64,000 nucleotides of DNA from assembly GCA_964473365.1 (NCBI GenBank), contig CAYYOV010000002.1:1-64000 (forward strand). The letters are read 5' to 3'. Origin of the DNA: 2-02-FULL-55-14 sp964473365. GTDB taxonomy: Bacteria; Bacteroidota; Ignavibacteria; UBA10030. The notes below the pieces were generated by a model. The model was not told where the DNA came from and made no database searches. It was given only the letters and a program-made list of their open reading frames with translations. The stretch's first letter is position 1. The number at the start of each line of letters is the position of its first letter. A program made the translations under genes and the position numbers. Shown here in pieces: positions 7,058 to 15,242 of the stretch.

Positions 7058-8096
7058 TATCCAGCGGCTCGACCCCAAGGGCATGTATGCCTGGATCAAG
7101 GACTTTCCGGAACAGGTGCGACAGGCCGTGGCCATCGGCCAGGCGGCAAAAGCGCCGTACCGGGCGTCCGCCTTCAATGCCGTGGTCCTGACAGGCCTTG
7201 GCGGGTCGGCCATCGGCGGTGATCTTCTTCGGTCGTATCTCGCCGACGAGATGAAGGTGCCGTTCATCGTCAATCGCGGATACGCTCTGCCGACATTCGT
7301 TGGGCCGAAGACGCTCGTGGTGGTCTCGTCGTATTCCGGAAACACGGAAGAGACCATCTCGTCGCACAAGGACGCCGTCAAGCGAAAAGCGAAAGTGCTC
7401 TGTATCAGCACAGGCGGAGAAACGCAGAAGATGGCCAAGAAGTACCGCCAGCCATGGGTGCAGATCCCGGGCGGCCTGTCTCCCCGCGCCGCGCTCGGGT
7501 ACTCGTTCTTTCCACTTCTCGTTCTGCTCTCGAAGATGGGGTTCATCAAGAACAAATCGCGCGAGATCAACGAGACGCTCTCCGTTCTGCGCGACCTGTC
7601 GGCCCGCTATTGTGATCCGGCGGCTTCCAACCTTCTGCCCCTCGACCTCGCGATGAAGTTGAAGGACCGGCTCCCCGTGATCTATTCGGCCACCGACCAC
7701 CTCGACGCGATCAACGTACGGTGGCGGGGTCAGATCAACGAGAATGCCAAGCAGTTGGCGCACGGCCACGTTCTGCCAGAGATGAACCACAATGAATTGG
7801 TCGGCTGGAAGAGTGCACCGACGCTGCTGAAGCAGACGCACGTTGTCTTCCTGCGCGATGGCGGCACACATCCTCGTGTGCGCATCAGGGAAGAGATCAC
7901 GAAGCAGTGGATCGGCACGTTGGCAGGAGGCATTACCGATGTCCCGAGCGTCGGCCGGACCCTCCTGGCCCGGATGTTCTCGCTCATCCACACCGGCGAT
8001 TGGGTGAGCCTGTACCTTGCCATCCTGAACGGCGTCGATCCTGAACCCGTCGAGCCGATCAACTACCTGAAGGGCGAATTGGCCAAGGTCAAGTAG
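7041..8096 (+). CDS. bifunctional phosphoglucose/phosphomannose isomerase
   Basis: The 351-residue protein has the sugar-isomerase fold signs 'GLGGSAIGGDLL' near residue 53 and 'VSSYSGNTEETISS' near 95, followed by 'ISTGG' and the family's 'EMNHNELVGW' near 250. This small family, first known from archaea, interconverts glucose 6-phosphate, mannose 6-phosphate and fructose 6-phosphate. It overlaps the end of ptsI, starting at ATGATG at 7041. The link of PTS carriers to hexose-phosphate isomerisation is metabolically sensible. Whether both activities are present is assumed from the family. Confidence 0.9.
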   Translation: MMTLNDIQRLDPKGMYAWIKDFPEQVRQAVAIGQAAKAPYRASAFNAVVLTGLGGSAIGGDLLRSYLADEMKVPFIVNRGYALPTFVGPKTLVVVSSYSGNTEETISSHKDAVKRKAKVLCISTGGETQKMAKKYRQPWVQIPGGLSPRAALGYSFFPLLVLLSKMGFIKNKSREINETLSVLRDLSARYCDPAASNLLPLDLAMKLKDRLPVIYSATDHLDAINVRWRGQINENAKQLAHGHVLPEMNHNELVGWKSAPTLLKQTHVVFLRDGGTHPRVRIREEITKQWIGTLAGGITDVPSVGRTLLARMFSLIHTGDWVSLYLAILNGVDPEPVEPINYLKGELAKVK

Positions 8097-8232
8097 TGCC
8101 TGGATTCGTCCGGTCTAGCGTGGATACGCAGACTACACGTGGAGCATCAGAACGACGTGACCGAATGCGGTGTGATCGATCTGCTCGGACAATCCAACCT
8201 GTCCTCTTTGAAGACAGCATGACGGAGAAGCA

Positions 8233-11040
8233 TTGACGACGCGGAGATGGGTGGCGGCGGTGGCCGTTCTGGCGCTCTTCTGGGGCCAGGCGCAAGCGCA
8301 ATTCTACTATTTTGGCCGGAACAAGGTCCAATACACGGATTTTGCCTGGCAGGTTCTGCGTACCGAGCATTTTCACATCTATTACTATGAGGGGATGGAG
8401 GATCTCGCACGGCGAGGCGCTGCCGTGGCCGAGGAAGCCTATAGTCGGCTGGAGGAACGCTTCAACCACAGCATCAGCCATCCGATCCCGCTCATCTTTT
8501 ACTCTTCCCACCTGCATTTCCAGCAGACGAATACAACGCCCGGCTTCATCCCCGAGGGCGTCGGCGGATTCTTCGAGTTCCTGAAAGGCCGGGTCGTCAT
8601 CCCATCGAACGGCTCGTCGGCCCAGTTCGCGCACGTGATCCGGCATGAACTCGTGCATGTGTTCACGATGAGCAAGTTCAATCGCGTGCTGACAGACCAT
8701 CGCGCTCCGCTCGACCGTGCGGCGCCGCTCTGGTTCACCGAAGGATTGGCTGAATATTGGTCCACGACGTGGGACACGCAGGCAGACCTCGTGGTGCGCG
8801 ATGCCGTGATGTACAACTATGTGCCCGGGACCGACCAGATGTATCGGATCTCTGGCTCGTATCTCATGTACAAACTCGGCCAGAACGTCTGTGCGTATGT
8901 CGCCCGCCGCTTCGGCGAAGAAAAGCTGCTCTTGCTGTTCGAGAATGCGTGGAAGTCCAAGACCTGGGAGGAGACCTGGAAGCTGACGCTGGGAGTAAAC
9001 TTCAAGGAATTCGACAAGGAGTGGCTGTACGATCTGCGCAAACAGTACTATCCATTGCTTTCTCATGAGGACCTGCCCAGCCGCGTCACACGGACCCTCG
9101 TGGAGGAGGGCTTCAATGCGAAGCCGGTGGTCGAGCGGGCTGATGGACATCGCGCCGTCTACTACGTTGGCAACGTCATCGGCTACACGAGCATCTACCG
9201 CGTGGATCCCGACGCCGAAAAGCCCGAACCGGAACTTGTGGTGAAGGGCGAGCAGACCCATGAACTCGAAGCCTTCCATCCATTCCAGGCCAAGCTGTCG
9301 ATCACCACGGATGGCCGGCTGGCGTTTGTCTCGAAGACGGGGGAGACGGACGCGCTCCATGTCTATGATACGCGGGCACGTACGCTTCTCCAGACCTACC
9401 GGTTCCGTGATCTGGTCGTGATCGGCTCTCCGTCATGGTCGCCGGACGGCCGGCGGCTCGTCTTCTCCTCCATCGATCGGACGGGGAACAATGATCTCTA
9501 CCTCTTTGACCTTCAGGGGGAACGATTGACGAAGGTGACGAACGATCTCTACGACGATCGTGACCCGGCCTGGTCCCCCGACGGAGGCCGCATTGCATTC
9601 AGCTCAGACCGCACGCCGAACGGACCGGGAGGCGGATACAATCTCTTCACCATCGATACAGCCGGGACCGATATTCGTTATGTGACATTCGGCCGATCGA
9701 TCGAACAGGCCCCCGCCTGGTCGCCCGACGGAAGATGGCTTGCCTTCACGTCCGACATCGACGGCGTGAATAACATCTGGGCGATCGACATGACGGCCCC
9801 AGAGGGATCGAGGTCGATGCGCCGGCTGACGTCTTTTATCACCTCATCTTCCGACCCCGCCTGGGGAGGCCGGAACGATCTTGTCTTCACCGTCTACGAG
9901 CGGGGAAGTTTTCAGATCCGTGCCATCGATGATGTCTCCGAACGGCTGGACACGGCGGAAGTGCGTCCCGTGCCGACTCCCGACCGGCTCGACGGATGGG
10001 AGCCGGAACGGTTGAGCGGAGCGATGGCCCAAGAGCCCATCCGCTACACCAAGGATTACTCGCTCGACCTCGCGCAAAGCCAGATCTCGACCGACCCGGT
10101 CTTCGGAACGGTGGGTGGGGCCGCACTGGCGATGAGCGACCTCCTTGGGAACGACCAGTATTTCTTTCTGATCTACAACACCGCCCAGGTCCAGTCGGAA
10201 TTGCTTGACAATTTCAACGTAGCGATCAGCCGCATCTCCCTTGGCTCCCGGGTCAATTACGCGTACGGGATCTTTCGATTCGCCGGCAATCGCTACGATC
10301 TGACCGACCCCAACCTCTTCTACTATGAGAGGTCGTTCGGAGGGTATTTCGTGCTGAGCTACCCGCTGTCACGATTTCGGCGCGTCGAAGCCGGTGTGAC
10401 CGTCTCCAACTCGGACAAGGACATTTACATCGACGCCCCGCGGCGGGCGCTGCTCGTCTCGAACACGTTGTCGTACATCTGGGACACCTCCTTGTGGGGT
10501 CCCAGTGGACCGGTCGACGGCCGACGGATGAAGCTCACCCTCGCGTATACGGACGACATCCAATATGCAAACGTCAGCTACTATTCGCTGATCGCGGACT
10601 ATCGAGAATATCTCCGTTTGACGACACGCAGCGCGTGGGCGCTTCGCGGACATCTTTGGTACAACGAAGGGATCGAAGCGCGTCGGTTCTTCATGGGCGG
10701 GAGCTGGGACCTGCGTGGATGGCCTCGGTGGTCCATCCGTGGCCAGAAGCTCTGGCTTGCCAGTCAGGAACTGCGCTTTCCGTTCATCGATGAGTTGACG
10801 GTCCGGCTGCCCTTCGTCGGGATCGGCTTCGGCTCGATCCGTGGAGCTCTCTATACGGACGTCGGAGGGGCGTGGGACGACACGTATCGTGACACGAAGG
10901 GTTCGATCGGGGCCGGCGTTCGGATCAACCTTGGCGGTGTCATCGTCCTTCGTTACGATATCGGCAAACGCGTGGAACAGGATCTGCGCAAACTGCAGAA
11001 GGGTCTCTATTATCAGTTCTTTTTCGGATGGGATTTCTAA
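8233..11040 (+). CDS. secreted zinc-protease / beta-propeller / outer-membrane-barrel fusion
   Basis: The 935-residue protein starts at a TTG preceded by GGAG at a good distance, with a signal peptide ending near 'GQAQAQF'. A gluzincin-like domain follows, with 'HELVH' at 138-142 and a likely third ligand Glu170 in 'WFTEGLAEYWS'. From about 290 to 600 there are TolB/WD40-like blades ('SPSWSPDGRRLVFSS', 'DPAWSPDGGRIAFSS', 'APAWSPDGRWLAFTS'). The last 300 residues look like a surface-antigen (Omp85/D15) barrel and end in phenylalanine, as outer-membrane barrels do. No POTRA domain is obvious. It would be an outer-membrane protein with an exposed or periplasmic protease; substrate unknown. A BamB-like lipoprotein and a PEGA protein follow in tight coupling. 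Confidence 0.85.
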   Translation: MTTRRWVAAVAVLALFWGQAQAQFYYFGRNKVQYTDFAWQVLRTEHFHIYYYEGMEDLARRGAAVAEEAYSRLEERFNHSISHPIPLIFYSSHLHFQQTNTTPGFIPEGVGGFFEFLKGRVVIPSNGSSAQFAHVIRHELVHVFTMSKFNRVLTDHRAPLDRAAPLWFTEGLAEYWSTTWDTQADLVVRDAVMYNYVPGTDQMYRISGSYLMYKLGQNVCAYVARRFGEEKLLLLFENAWKSKTWEETWKLTLGVNFKEFDKEWLYDLRKQYYPLLSHEDLPSRVTRTLVEEGFNAKPVVERADGHRAVYYVGNVIGYTSIYRVDPDAEKPEPELVVKGEQTHELEAFHPFQAKLSITTDGRLAFVSKTGETDALHVYDTRARTLLQTYRFRDLVVIGSPSWSPDGRRLVFSSIDRTGNNDLYLFDLQGERLTKVTNDLYDDRDPAWSPDGGRIAFSSDRTPNGPGGGYNLFTIDTAGTDIRYVTFGRSIEQAPAWSPDGRWLAFTSDIDGVNNIWAIDMTAPEGSRSMRRLTSFITSSSDPAWGGRNDLVFTVYERGSFQIRAIDDVSERLDTAEVRPVPTPDRLDGWEPERLSGAMAQEPIRYTKDYSLDLAQSQISTDPVFGTVGGAALAMSDLLGNDQYFFLIYNTAQVQSELLDNFNVAISRISLGSRVNYAYGIFRFAGNRYDLTDPNLFYYERSFGGYFVLSYPLSRFRRVEAGVTVSNSDKDIYIDAPRRALLVSNTLSYIWDTSLWGPSGPVDGRRMKLTLAYTDDIQYANVSYYSLIADYREYLRLTTRSAWALRGHLWYNEGIEARRFFMGGSWDLRGWPRWSIRGQKLWLASQELRFPFIDELTVRLPFVGIGFGSIRGALYTDVGGAWDDTYRDTKGSIGAGVRINLGGVIVLRYDIGKRVEQDLRKLQKGLYYQFFFGWDF

Positions 11041-12209
11041 TGCCATCCTTCACGCTCTCGGTCATCCGCATCACATTGTTCGTTCTCTTCGCACTCGTGG
11101 GGACCGGATGTTCCGGGCTTGAACTCACTCGTGCGTTCCGTACTTCCCCGGACGATTGGACGCTGGATGGCGGAGGGCCCGAACGTCAGCAACGAGGACC
11201 GGAATTCCCGGAACTCCCCTGGAAACGAGCATGGGTCTACAACGCGCAAGGCGGCATGCTAGCCACACCGCTCGTGCGCGACAGTATCGCCATCCTCGGC
11301 ACGCTTCACGGCGAATTGCAGGCCGTCGAGCTTCGAACGGGCAAACGATTGGGCTATGAGAAGGTCGGGGGACCGGTCCGTGGCACACCCGCGCTGAACG
11401 GGACGGTCGTGTATGTCCCCATTTCCACGGAGACACGTCCTTCCGTCCTCGCCGTCGACGTCAAAGGTGGCCGTCGCGTATGGCAAATGACCATCGGGCC
11501 CGTGGAAGCGCCGTTGCTTCTGTACGAAAGCCGGCTCTATGCCGCAACGCTCGAGGGGCGCATCGTGTGTTTGGATGCGGCCACGGGCGAAGAGCAGTGG
11601 CGTTTCCAGATCGGCACGAAAGCCGAACGAAAGCCGATCCGGTCCTCACCGGCACTCGTAGGGTCGATGCTCGTCGTCGGGAGTGATGCGGGACTGGTCG
11701 TGGGGCTTGATGCCGCGACCGGGGCACAGCGATGGAGCATGCGTATGAGCGCCGCCTTGTTTGCCGGCGTGACGGCCGGCGGAGGTTCGGCCGTCATCGG
11801 CGATATCCTCGGTCGAGTGACGGCACTCGACCCTGAGTCCGGGGCGGTGCGGTGGACGCGGGAGCTGGAGAGTCCGATCTACGCGGCCGGGGCGACAGAC
11901 GGTTCGACGTGCTACATCCCGACGGCCGATGGACGGATCGAAGCGATGGACCTTGCAACCGGCGCACCTCGATGGACCTTTCGGGCGAACAGTGTCATCA
12001 ACGCGAGTCCGCTGATCGTGGGGAACCGACTGCTGGTTGGTTCTCTCGACCGTTCGGTATGGATCCTCGATCGGAACGATGGAAGTTCGATGGAACGGAT
12101 CGAAGTCGATGGACGGGTGAAGGTACCTCCGGTCGTCTGGCGTGGCATCGTACTCGTGACGTACGAAGACAAATCCGTTGCAGCATTTGTGCATGAGGGA
12201 GCCCAATGA
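11040..12209 (+). CDS. PQQ-like beta-propeller lipoprotein (BamB-like)
   Basis: The protein starts with a lipoprotein signal whose lipobox ends 'LVGTGC'. The rest consists of repeated blades with the AxDxxTG-Wx pattern of PQQ-like propellers ('CLDAATGEEQWRFQIG', 'GLDAATGAQRWSMRM', 'AMDLATGAPRWTFRA'). BamB of the outer-membrane assembly machine has this architecture, and the upstream gene encodes a barrel protein, so a role as its partner is a fair guess. The ATG at 11040 overlaps the upstream stop (TAATG); an in-frame ATG at 11028 is also possible. It overlaps the next gene by 4 bases. Confidence 0.82.
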   Translation: MPSFTLSVIRITLFVLFALVGTGCSGLELTRAFRTSPDDWTLDGGGPERQQRGPEFPELPWKRAWVYNAQGGMLATPLVRDSIAILGTLHGELQAVELRTGKRLGYEKVGGPVRGTPALNGTVVYVPISTETRPSVLAVDVKGGRRVWQMTIGPVEAPLLLYESRLYAATLEGRIVCLDAATGEEQWRFQIGTKAERKPIRSSPALVGSMLVVGSDAGLVVGLDAATGAQRWSMRMSAALFAGVTAGGGSAVIGDILGRVTALDPESGAVRWTRELESPIYAAGATDGSTCYIPTADGRIEAMDLATGAPRWTFRANSVINASPLIVGNRLLVGSLDRSVWILDRNDGSSMERIEVDGRVKVPPVVWRGIVLVTYEDKSVAAFVHEGAQ

Positions 12210-12964
12210 ATCGTTTCCTGCGTTCTTGGCTGACCTTCATGGTCCTCTCTGCGACCGCACTTGGCGCGCTGGCAGATTCCGGCAGTGTCCGGGTGGCCAC
12301 ACGCCCACCTGGCCTCATGGTCTTCATCAATGGCCGCGCCGCGGGGCTCTCTCCGCTTGAATTCGTGAAGCTGCCAGCAGCGCCGGCCATCATCCAAGTC
12401 CAGAGGTCTTCGACGCTTGAATGGAATCCTGTTGTGGCGGTAGAGACAGTACTCGTTCAGGCAGATCAGGTGGTTGAGGTGAGCCTGGAGGTCCCGGAGC
12501 CTGTTCTTGTTCGGTCGGAGGGTTCACCCATTCGACTTCGCGATCGAGCTGGTGACGTACGGTCGACGCCAGTATGGTGGCCTCGTGACCAGCTGGCAGA
12601 TCTCTCAATAGAATCTGCGGATTCAACCTTCGTCCCGCTTCCCGGCAGTTCAGTGCTCGGGTCCGTACTTGTGCTGCGTTCCCCGATCTCTGACGAGAGG
12701 CCGATGGTGATGAAAGGTCCGGGAGCTTTGGGTGTGCGGAGTGAAACATGGGCGTTGGCCTCAGGTACGGCCATGGTGGTGTCGGGAGTCCTGGCCGCGG
12801 TCTTTCGGGACCGCGCCAACGTTGCGGCGGCGAGGTATATGGATACGCGCGATCCGGGTGCGCTGGAGGATGTCAGGAAATACGATCGACTTGCGGGAGC
12901 CAGCATGGTCGGGGTGCAGGTGAGTTTTGCTGCCTTCGTGATATTTCTGGCAGGGACGTCGTGA
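12206..12964 (+). CDS. PEGA-domain membrane protein
   Basis: The 252-residue protein has a cleavable signal ('TFMVLSATALGALA'). A PEGA-like domain follows at about 28-100 ('GSVRVATRPPGLMVFINGR', 'GLSPLEFVKL'), a small beta-fold found in surface-associated proteins. Two hydrophobic segments near the C-terminus (about 190-205 and 232-250) suggest it stays in a membrane. It overlaps the propeller lipoprotein by 4 bases (ATGA), so the three genes from 8233 are probably one translationally coupled unit working at the envelope. Its precise function is unknown. Confidence 0.7.
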   Translation: MNRFLRSWLTFMVLSATALGALADSGSVRVATRPPGLMVFINGRAAGLSPLEFVKLPAAPAIIQVQRSSTLEWNPVVAVETVLVQADQVVEVSLEVPEPVLVRSEGSPIRLRDRAGDVRSTPVWWPRDQLADLSIESADSTFVPLPGSSVLGSVLVLRSPISDERPMVMKGPGALGVRSETWALASGTAMVVSGVLAAVFRDRANVAAARYMDTRDPGALEDVRKYDRLAGASMVGVQVSFAAFVIFLAGTS

Positions 12965-13051
12965 GGGGTGGACGTAGGTTAGCCTTCTTCCGGAACGGCC
13001 GCGGGCCAATTCGCAAAGATAAGACTGGCATGTGCGCAGCAGGGGCTTCGT

Positions 13052-13080
13052 TGCATTTTGTCACATCCCCGGATATATTC
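13052..13080 (+). promoter_or_regulatory. sigma70-like promoter for the Crp-type regulator
   Basis: TTGCAT (13052-13057), 17 bases, TATATT (13075-13080). A start near 13087 would leave a leader of about 63 bases before the regulator gene. It lies in a 185-base gap in which I see no other feature. Confidence 0.5.
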
Positions 13081-13149
13081 CTCCACTTGATTCCCCCCGC
13101 AGGCGTTGGAATTGCTGGCGGTTCACGATCGTAATCCGACGGACCCATC

Positions 13150-13836
13150 ATGGCAGGCGACGACATTAGCTTCTTGCGCAACGTCCCCATCTTTGCCGAA
13201 CTCGAGGACAAGGACCTTCAGAAGATCGTCCATCTCGGGACACGGCAGAAGTATAAGAAGGGAAACATTGTCGTTCTGGAGCAGGAGAGCGGCGCGGCAC
13301 TGTTCGTCATCATCTCGGGCAAAGTGAAAGTGGTCCGGATGGATGAGGATGGCCGAGAGGTGATCCTCTCGATGTTCGGTCCCGGAGAGTTCTTTGGAGA
13401 GATGTCTCTCCTCGATGGAATGGCCCGATCGGCTAGTGTGGTGGCGACCATCAAGTCTGAGCTGTTCATGATCCACCGACGGGATTTCCTCGAGCTGCTC
13501 CATGAGTATCCCTCAGTAGCCATTTCCCTGCTGGCGGAACTCGCTATGCGGCTCCGGAAAGCAGACATGCAGATCAAGAGCCTGTCGCTGAAGGATGCCG
13601 CCGGTCGCGTCGCCAACGTCCTCATCATGTTGTCGGACGAATTGGGCGTCTTCCGTAAGGGCAAGGTCGAGATCGAGGACATGCCGCTGCAGCAGGACAT
13701 CGCGAATATGGCCGGGACATCTCGGGAGACGGTCTCCCGGATGCTCCACCAGTTCATTCGTGATGGCCAGGTGCAGTTGAAGGGGAACAAGCTCATCATT
13801 ACCGACTTCGAAGCATTCCGCAAACAACACCTCTGA
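13150..13836 (+). CDS. Crp/Fnr-family transcription regulator
   Basis: The 228-residue protein has an N-terminal cyclic-nucleotide-binding fold (about 8-125) with the phosphate-binding cassette 'FGEMSLLDGMARSASVV'. A dimer helix follows, then a winged helix-turn-helix with 'DIANMAGTSRETVSRML' near residue 185. No Fnr-type cysteine cluster is present, so it is more likely a Crp-like nucleotide or small-ligand sensor than an iron-sulfur oxygen sensor. The arginine-serine pair in the cassette (ARSAS) fits cyclic-nucleotide binding. It has its own promoter candidate upstream; the target genes cannot be read. Confidence 0.93.
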   Translation: MAGDDISFLRNVPIFAELEDKDLQKIVHLGTRQKYKKGNIVVLEQESGAALFVIISGKVKVVRMDEDGREVILSMFGPGEFFGEMSLLDGMARSASVVATIKSELFMIHRRDFLELLHEYPSVAISLLAELAMRLRKADMQIKSLSLKDAAGRVANVLIMLSDELGVFRKGKVEIEDMPLQQDIANMAGTSRETVSRMLHQFIRDGQVQLKGNKLIITDFEAFRKQHL

Positions 13837-13884
13837 CACCTTCTGCGGGCGTGACCACCCGCTCACATGGATGACCGCTGAGCT

Positions 13885-14757
13885 ATGACTGAGACGGAGG
13901 AGCGGGCAGAAGGTGCTTCGACCGCGCAGGAACGCGCGGACCTGCACAGCCACACCACCTATTCCGACGGAGCCCTGACGCCCGAACAACTCGTGCGCAA
14001 GGCGAAGGCGGCCGGCATCACCACGCTCGGCATCACCGACCACGACAACGTCGGAGCGCTGGCGGAAGCCACGGAGTGGGGTCGGTCGTTGGGCGTCGAT
14101 ATCATTGCCGGGCTCGAACTCTCAGCCACACTCGGCGAAAAGGACGTCCACATCCTGGCATATCTATTCGACCCGACGAACGAGCGGCTCCTTGAATATC
14201 TGGAGTTCTTCCGCCGCGAACGTTTGAAGCGCGCTGAGCGGATGGTGAAGAAACTCAATCAGATCAACATCCCGGTCACGCTCGACGCGGTGCTGGATCA
14301 TGCGGGCATCGGCTCCGTCGGGCGTCCGCACGTCGCCAGTGCCCTGCTGGCGGGGGGCTACATCGGCAGCTACCATGAGGCGTTCGACCGGTACATCGGT
14401 GTCGGCGCACCGGCCTACGAGAAGAAATACCAGGTTAGCCCGCAGGAGGCCGTGCGGCTGGTCGCGCTTGCCGGCGGTGTGTCCTTCTTCGCTCATCCCG
14501 GGAAGTACACGACCGAAGCCGATCTTGTTCAACTGATCAACGTCGGTCTTGACGGGATCGAGGTCGTCCATCCGTCCCATTCGCCGACGATGCAGCAACA
14601 CTACCGCCGTCTCGCCAATCAGTACTTCCTCCTCGAAAGCGGAGGCTCCGATTTTCACGGCGGACGGAAGAACGACGATGCTGTGTTCGGTACCTACACG
14701 GTCCCCATGCGCGTCGTTGATGAAATGCGTCGCCGCTGTTTCCGGAACCCCCGGTGA
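13885..14757 (+). CDS. PHP-domain metal-dependent phosphoesterase
   Basis: The 290-residue protein shows the PHP metal motifs 'DLHSHTTYSDGALTP' near residue 19, 'GITDHDNV' near 50, 'GLELSA' near 75, 'FFAHPGKY' near 200 and 'GSDFHG' near 255. This set matches the YciV/RNase AM type, which removes phosphate from 3',5'-nucleoside bisphosphates or trims RNA 5' ends. The substrate here is an inference from the family. The stop overlaps the GTG start of ribH, so the two genes are probably co-translated. Confidence 0.88.
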   Translation: MTETEERAEGASTAQERADLHSHTTYSDGALTPEQLVRKAKAAGITTLGITDHDNVGALAEATEWGRSLGVDIIAGLELSATLGEKDVHILAYLFDPTNERLLEYLEFFRRERLKRAERMVKKLNQINIPVTLDAVLDHAGIGSVGRPHVASALLAGGYIGSYHEAFDRYIGVGAPAYEKKYQVSPQEAVRLVALAGGVSFFAHPGKYTTEADLVQLINVGLDGIEVVHPSHSPTMQQHYRRLANQYFLLESGGSDFHGGRKNDDAVFGTYTVPMRVVDEMRRRCFRNPR

Positions 14758-15242
14758 ATTCCCGGCGAACTCACCGGATCTTGCGTCCCGTGTCCGCCTC
14801 CCGTCGGCGGATCGCCGTCATCGCCAGCCGATTCAACGAACCCATCACCATCCGACTCGCCGAGGCTGCCATCGACTGTCTGCGCCGGCATGGATCAACC
14901 ATGCGGATGACGGATGTCCATTGGTGTCCAGGCGCGTTCGAACTTCCCCAGGTTGCAGAGCACCTCGCCCGATCGTCCCGCTGGGATGCGATCATCTGTC
15001 TTGGCGCCGTCATCCGAGGCGAAACGCCACACTTCGATCTTGTCGCCTCCGCAAGCGCCCGTGGCATCCTGGACGTTTCGCTTCGGCACCGCCTGCCCGT
15101 CGTATTCGGCGTGCTCGCGACTGATACGCCGGCACAGGCTCGCGCGCGTGCCGGTGGAAAGCACGGCAATAAAGGATGGGACGCGGCCCTCACTGCCATC
15201 GACATGATCGAACTCTTCCGATCCACGGGTCGACGACGATGA
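14754..15242 (+). CDS. ribH: 6,7-dimethyl-8-ribityllumazine synthase
   Basis: The 162-residue enzyme performs the next-to-last step of riboflavin synthesis, joining the 4-carbon phosphate to the pyrimidinedione. Family signatures are clear: 'ASRFNEPIT', 'PGAFELPQVAEHLA', 'LGAVIRGETPHFD' with the catalytic histidine, and 'VVFGVLATDT'. It starts at a GTG overlapping the upstream stop (GTGA) and its own stop overlaps the next start (ATGA). No other riboflavin gene is beside it; the genes around it are unrelated in function. Confidence 0.96.
   Translation: MNSRRTHRILRPVSASRRRIAVIASRFNEPITIRLAEAAIDCLRRHGSTMRMTDVHWCPGAFELPQVAEHLARSSRWDAIICLGAVIRGETPHFDLVASASARGILDVSLRHRLPVVFGVLATDTPAQARARAGGKHGNKGWDAALTAIDMIELFRSTGRRR

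Noticed and set aside
6251..7570. A 439-codon minus-strand frame opposite ptsI and the sugar isomerase
   Set aside because: It is a mirror of conserved coding sequence with no recognisable domain.
8089..9360. A 423-codon minus-strand frame opposite the protease-barrel fusion
   Set aside because: The plus-strand frame carries a signal peptide, HELVH and propeller motifs; the opposite frame shows none.
13837..13884. Hairpin GCGGG...CCCGC after the Crp-type gene as a terminator
   Set aside because: Only five base pairs with a long loop and no T-run; too weak to call.
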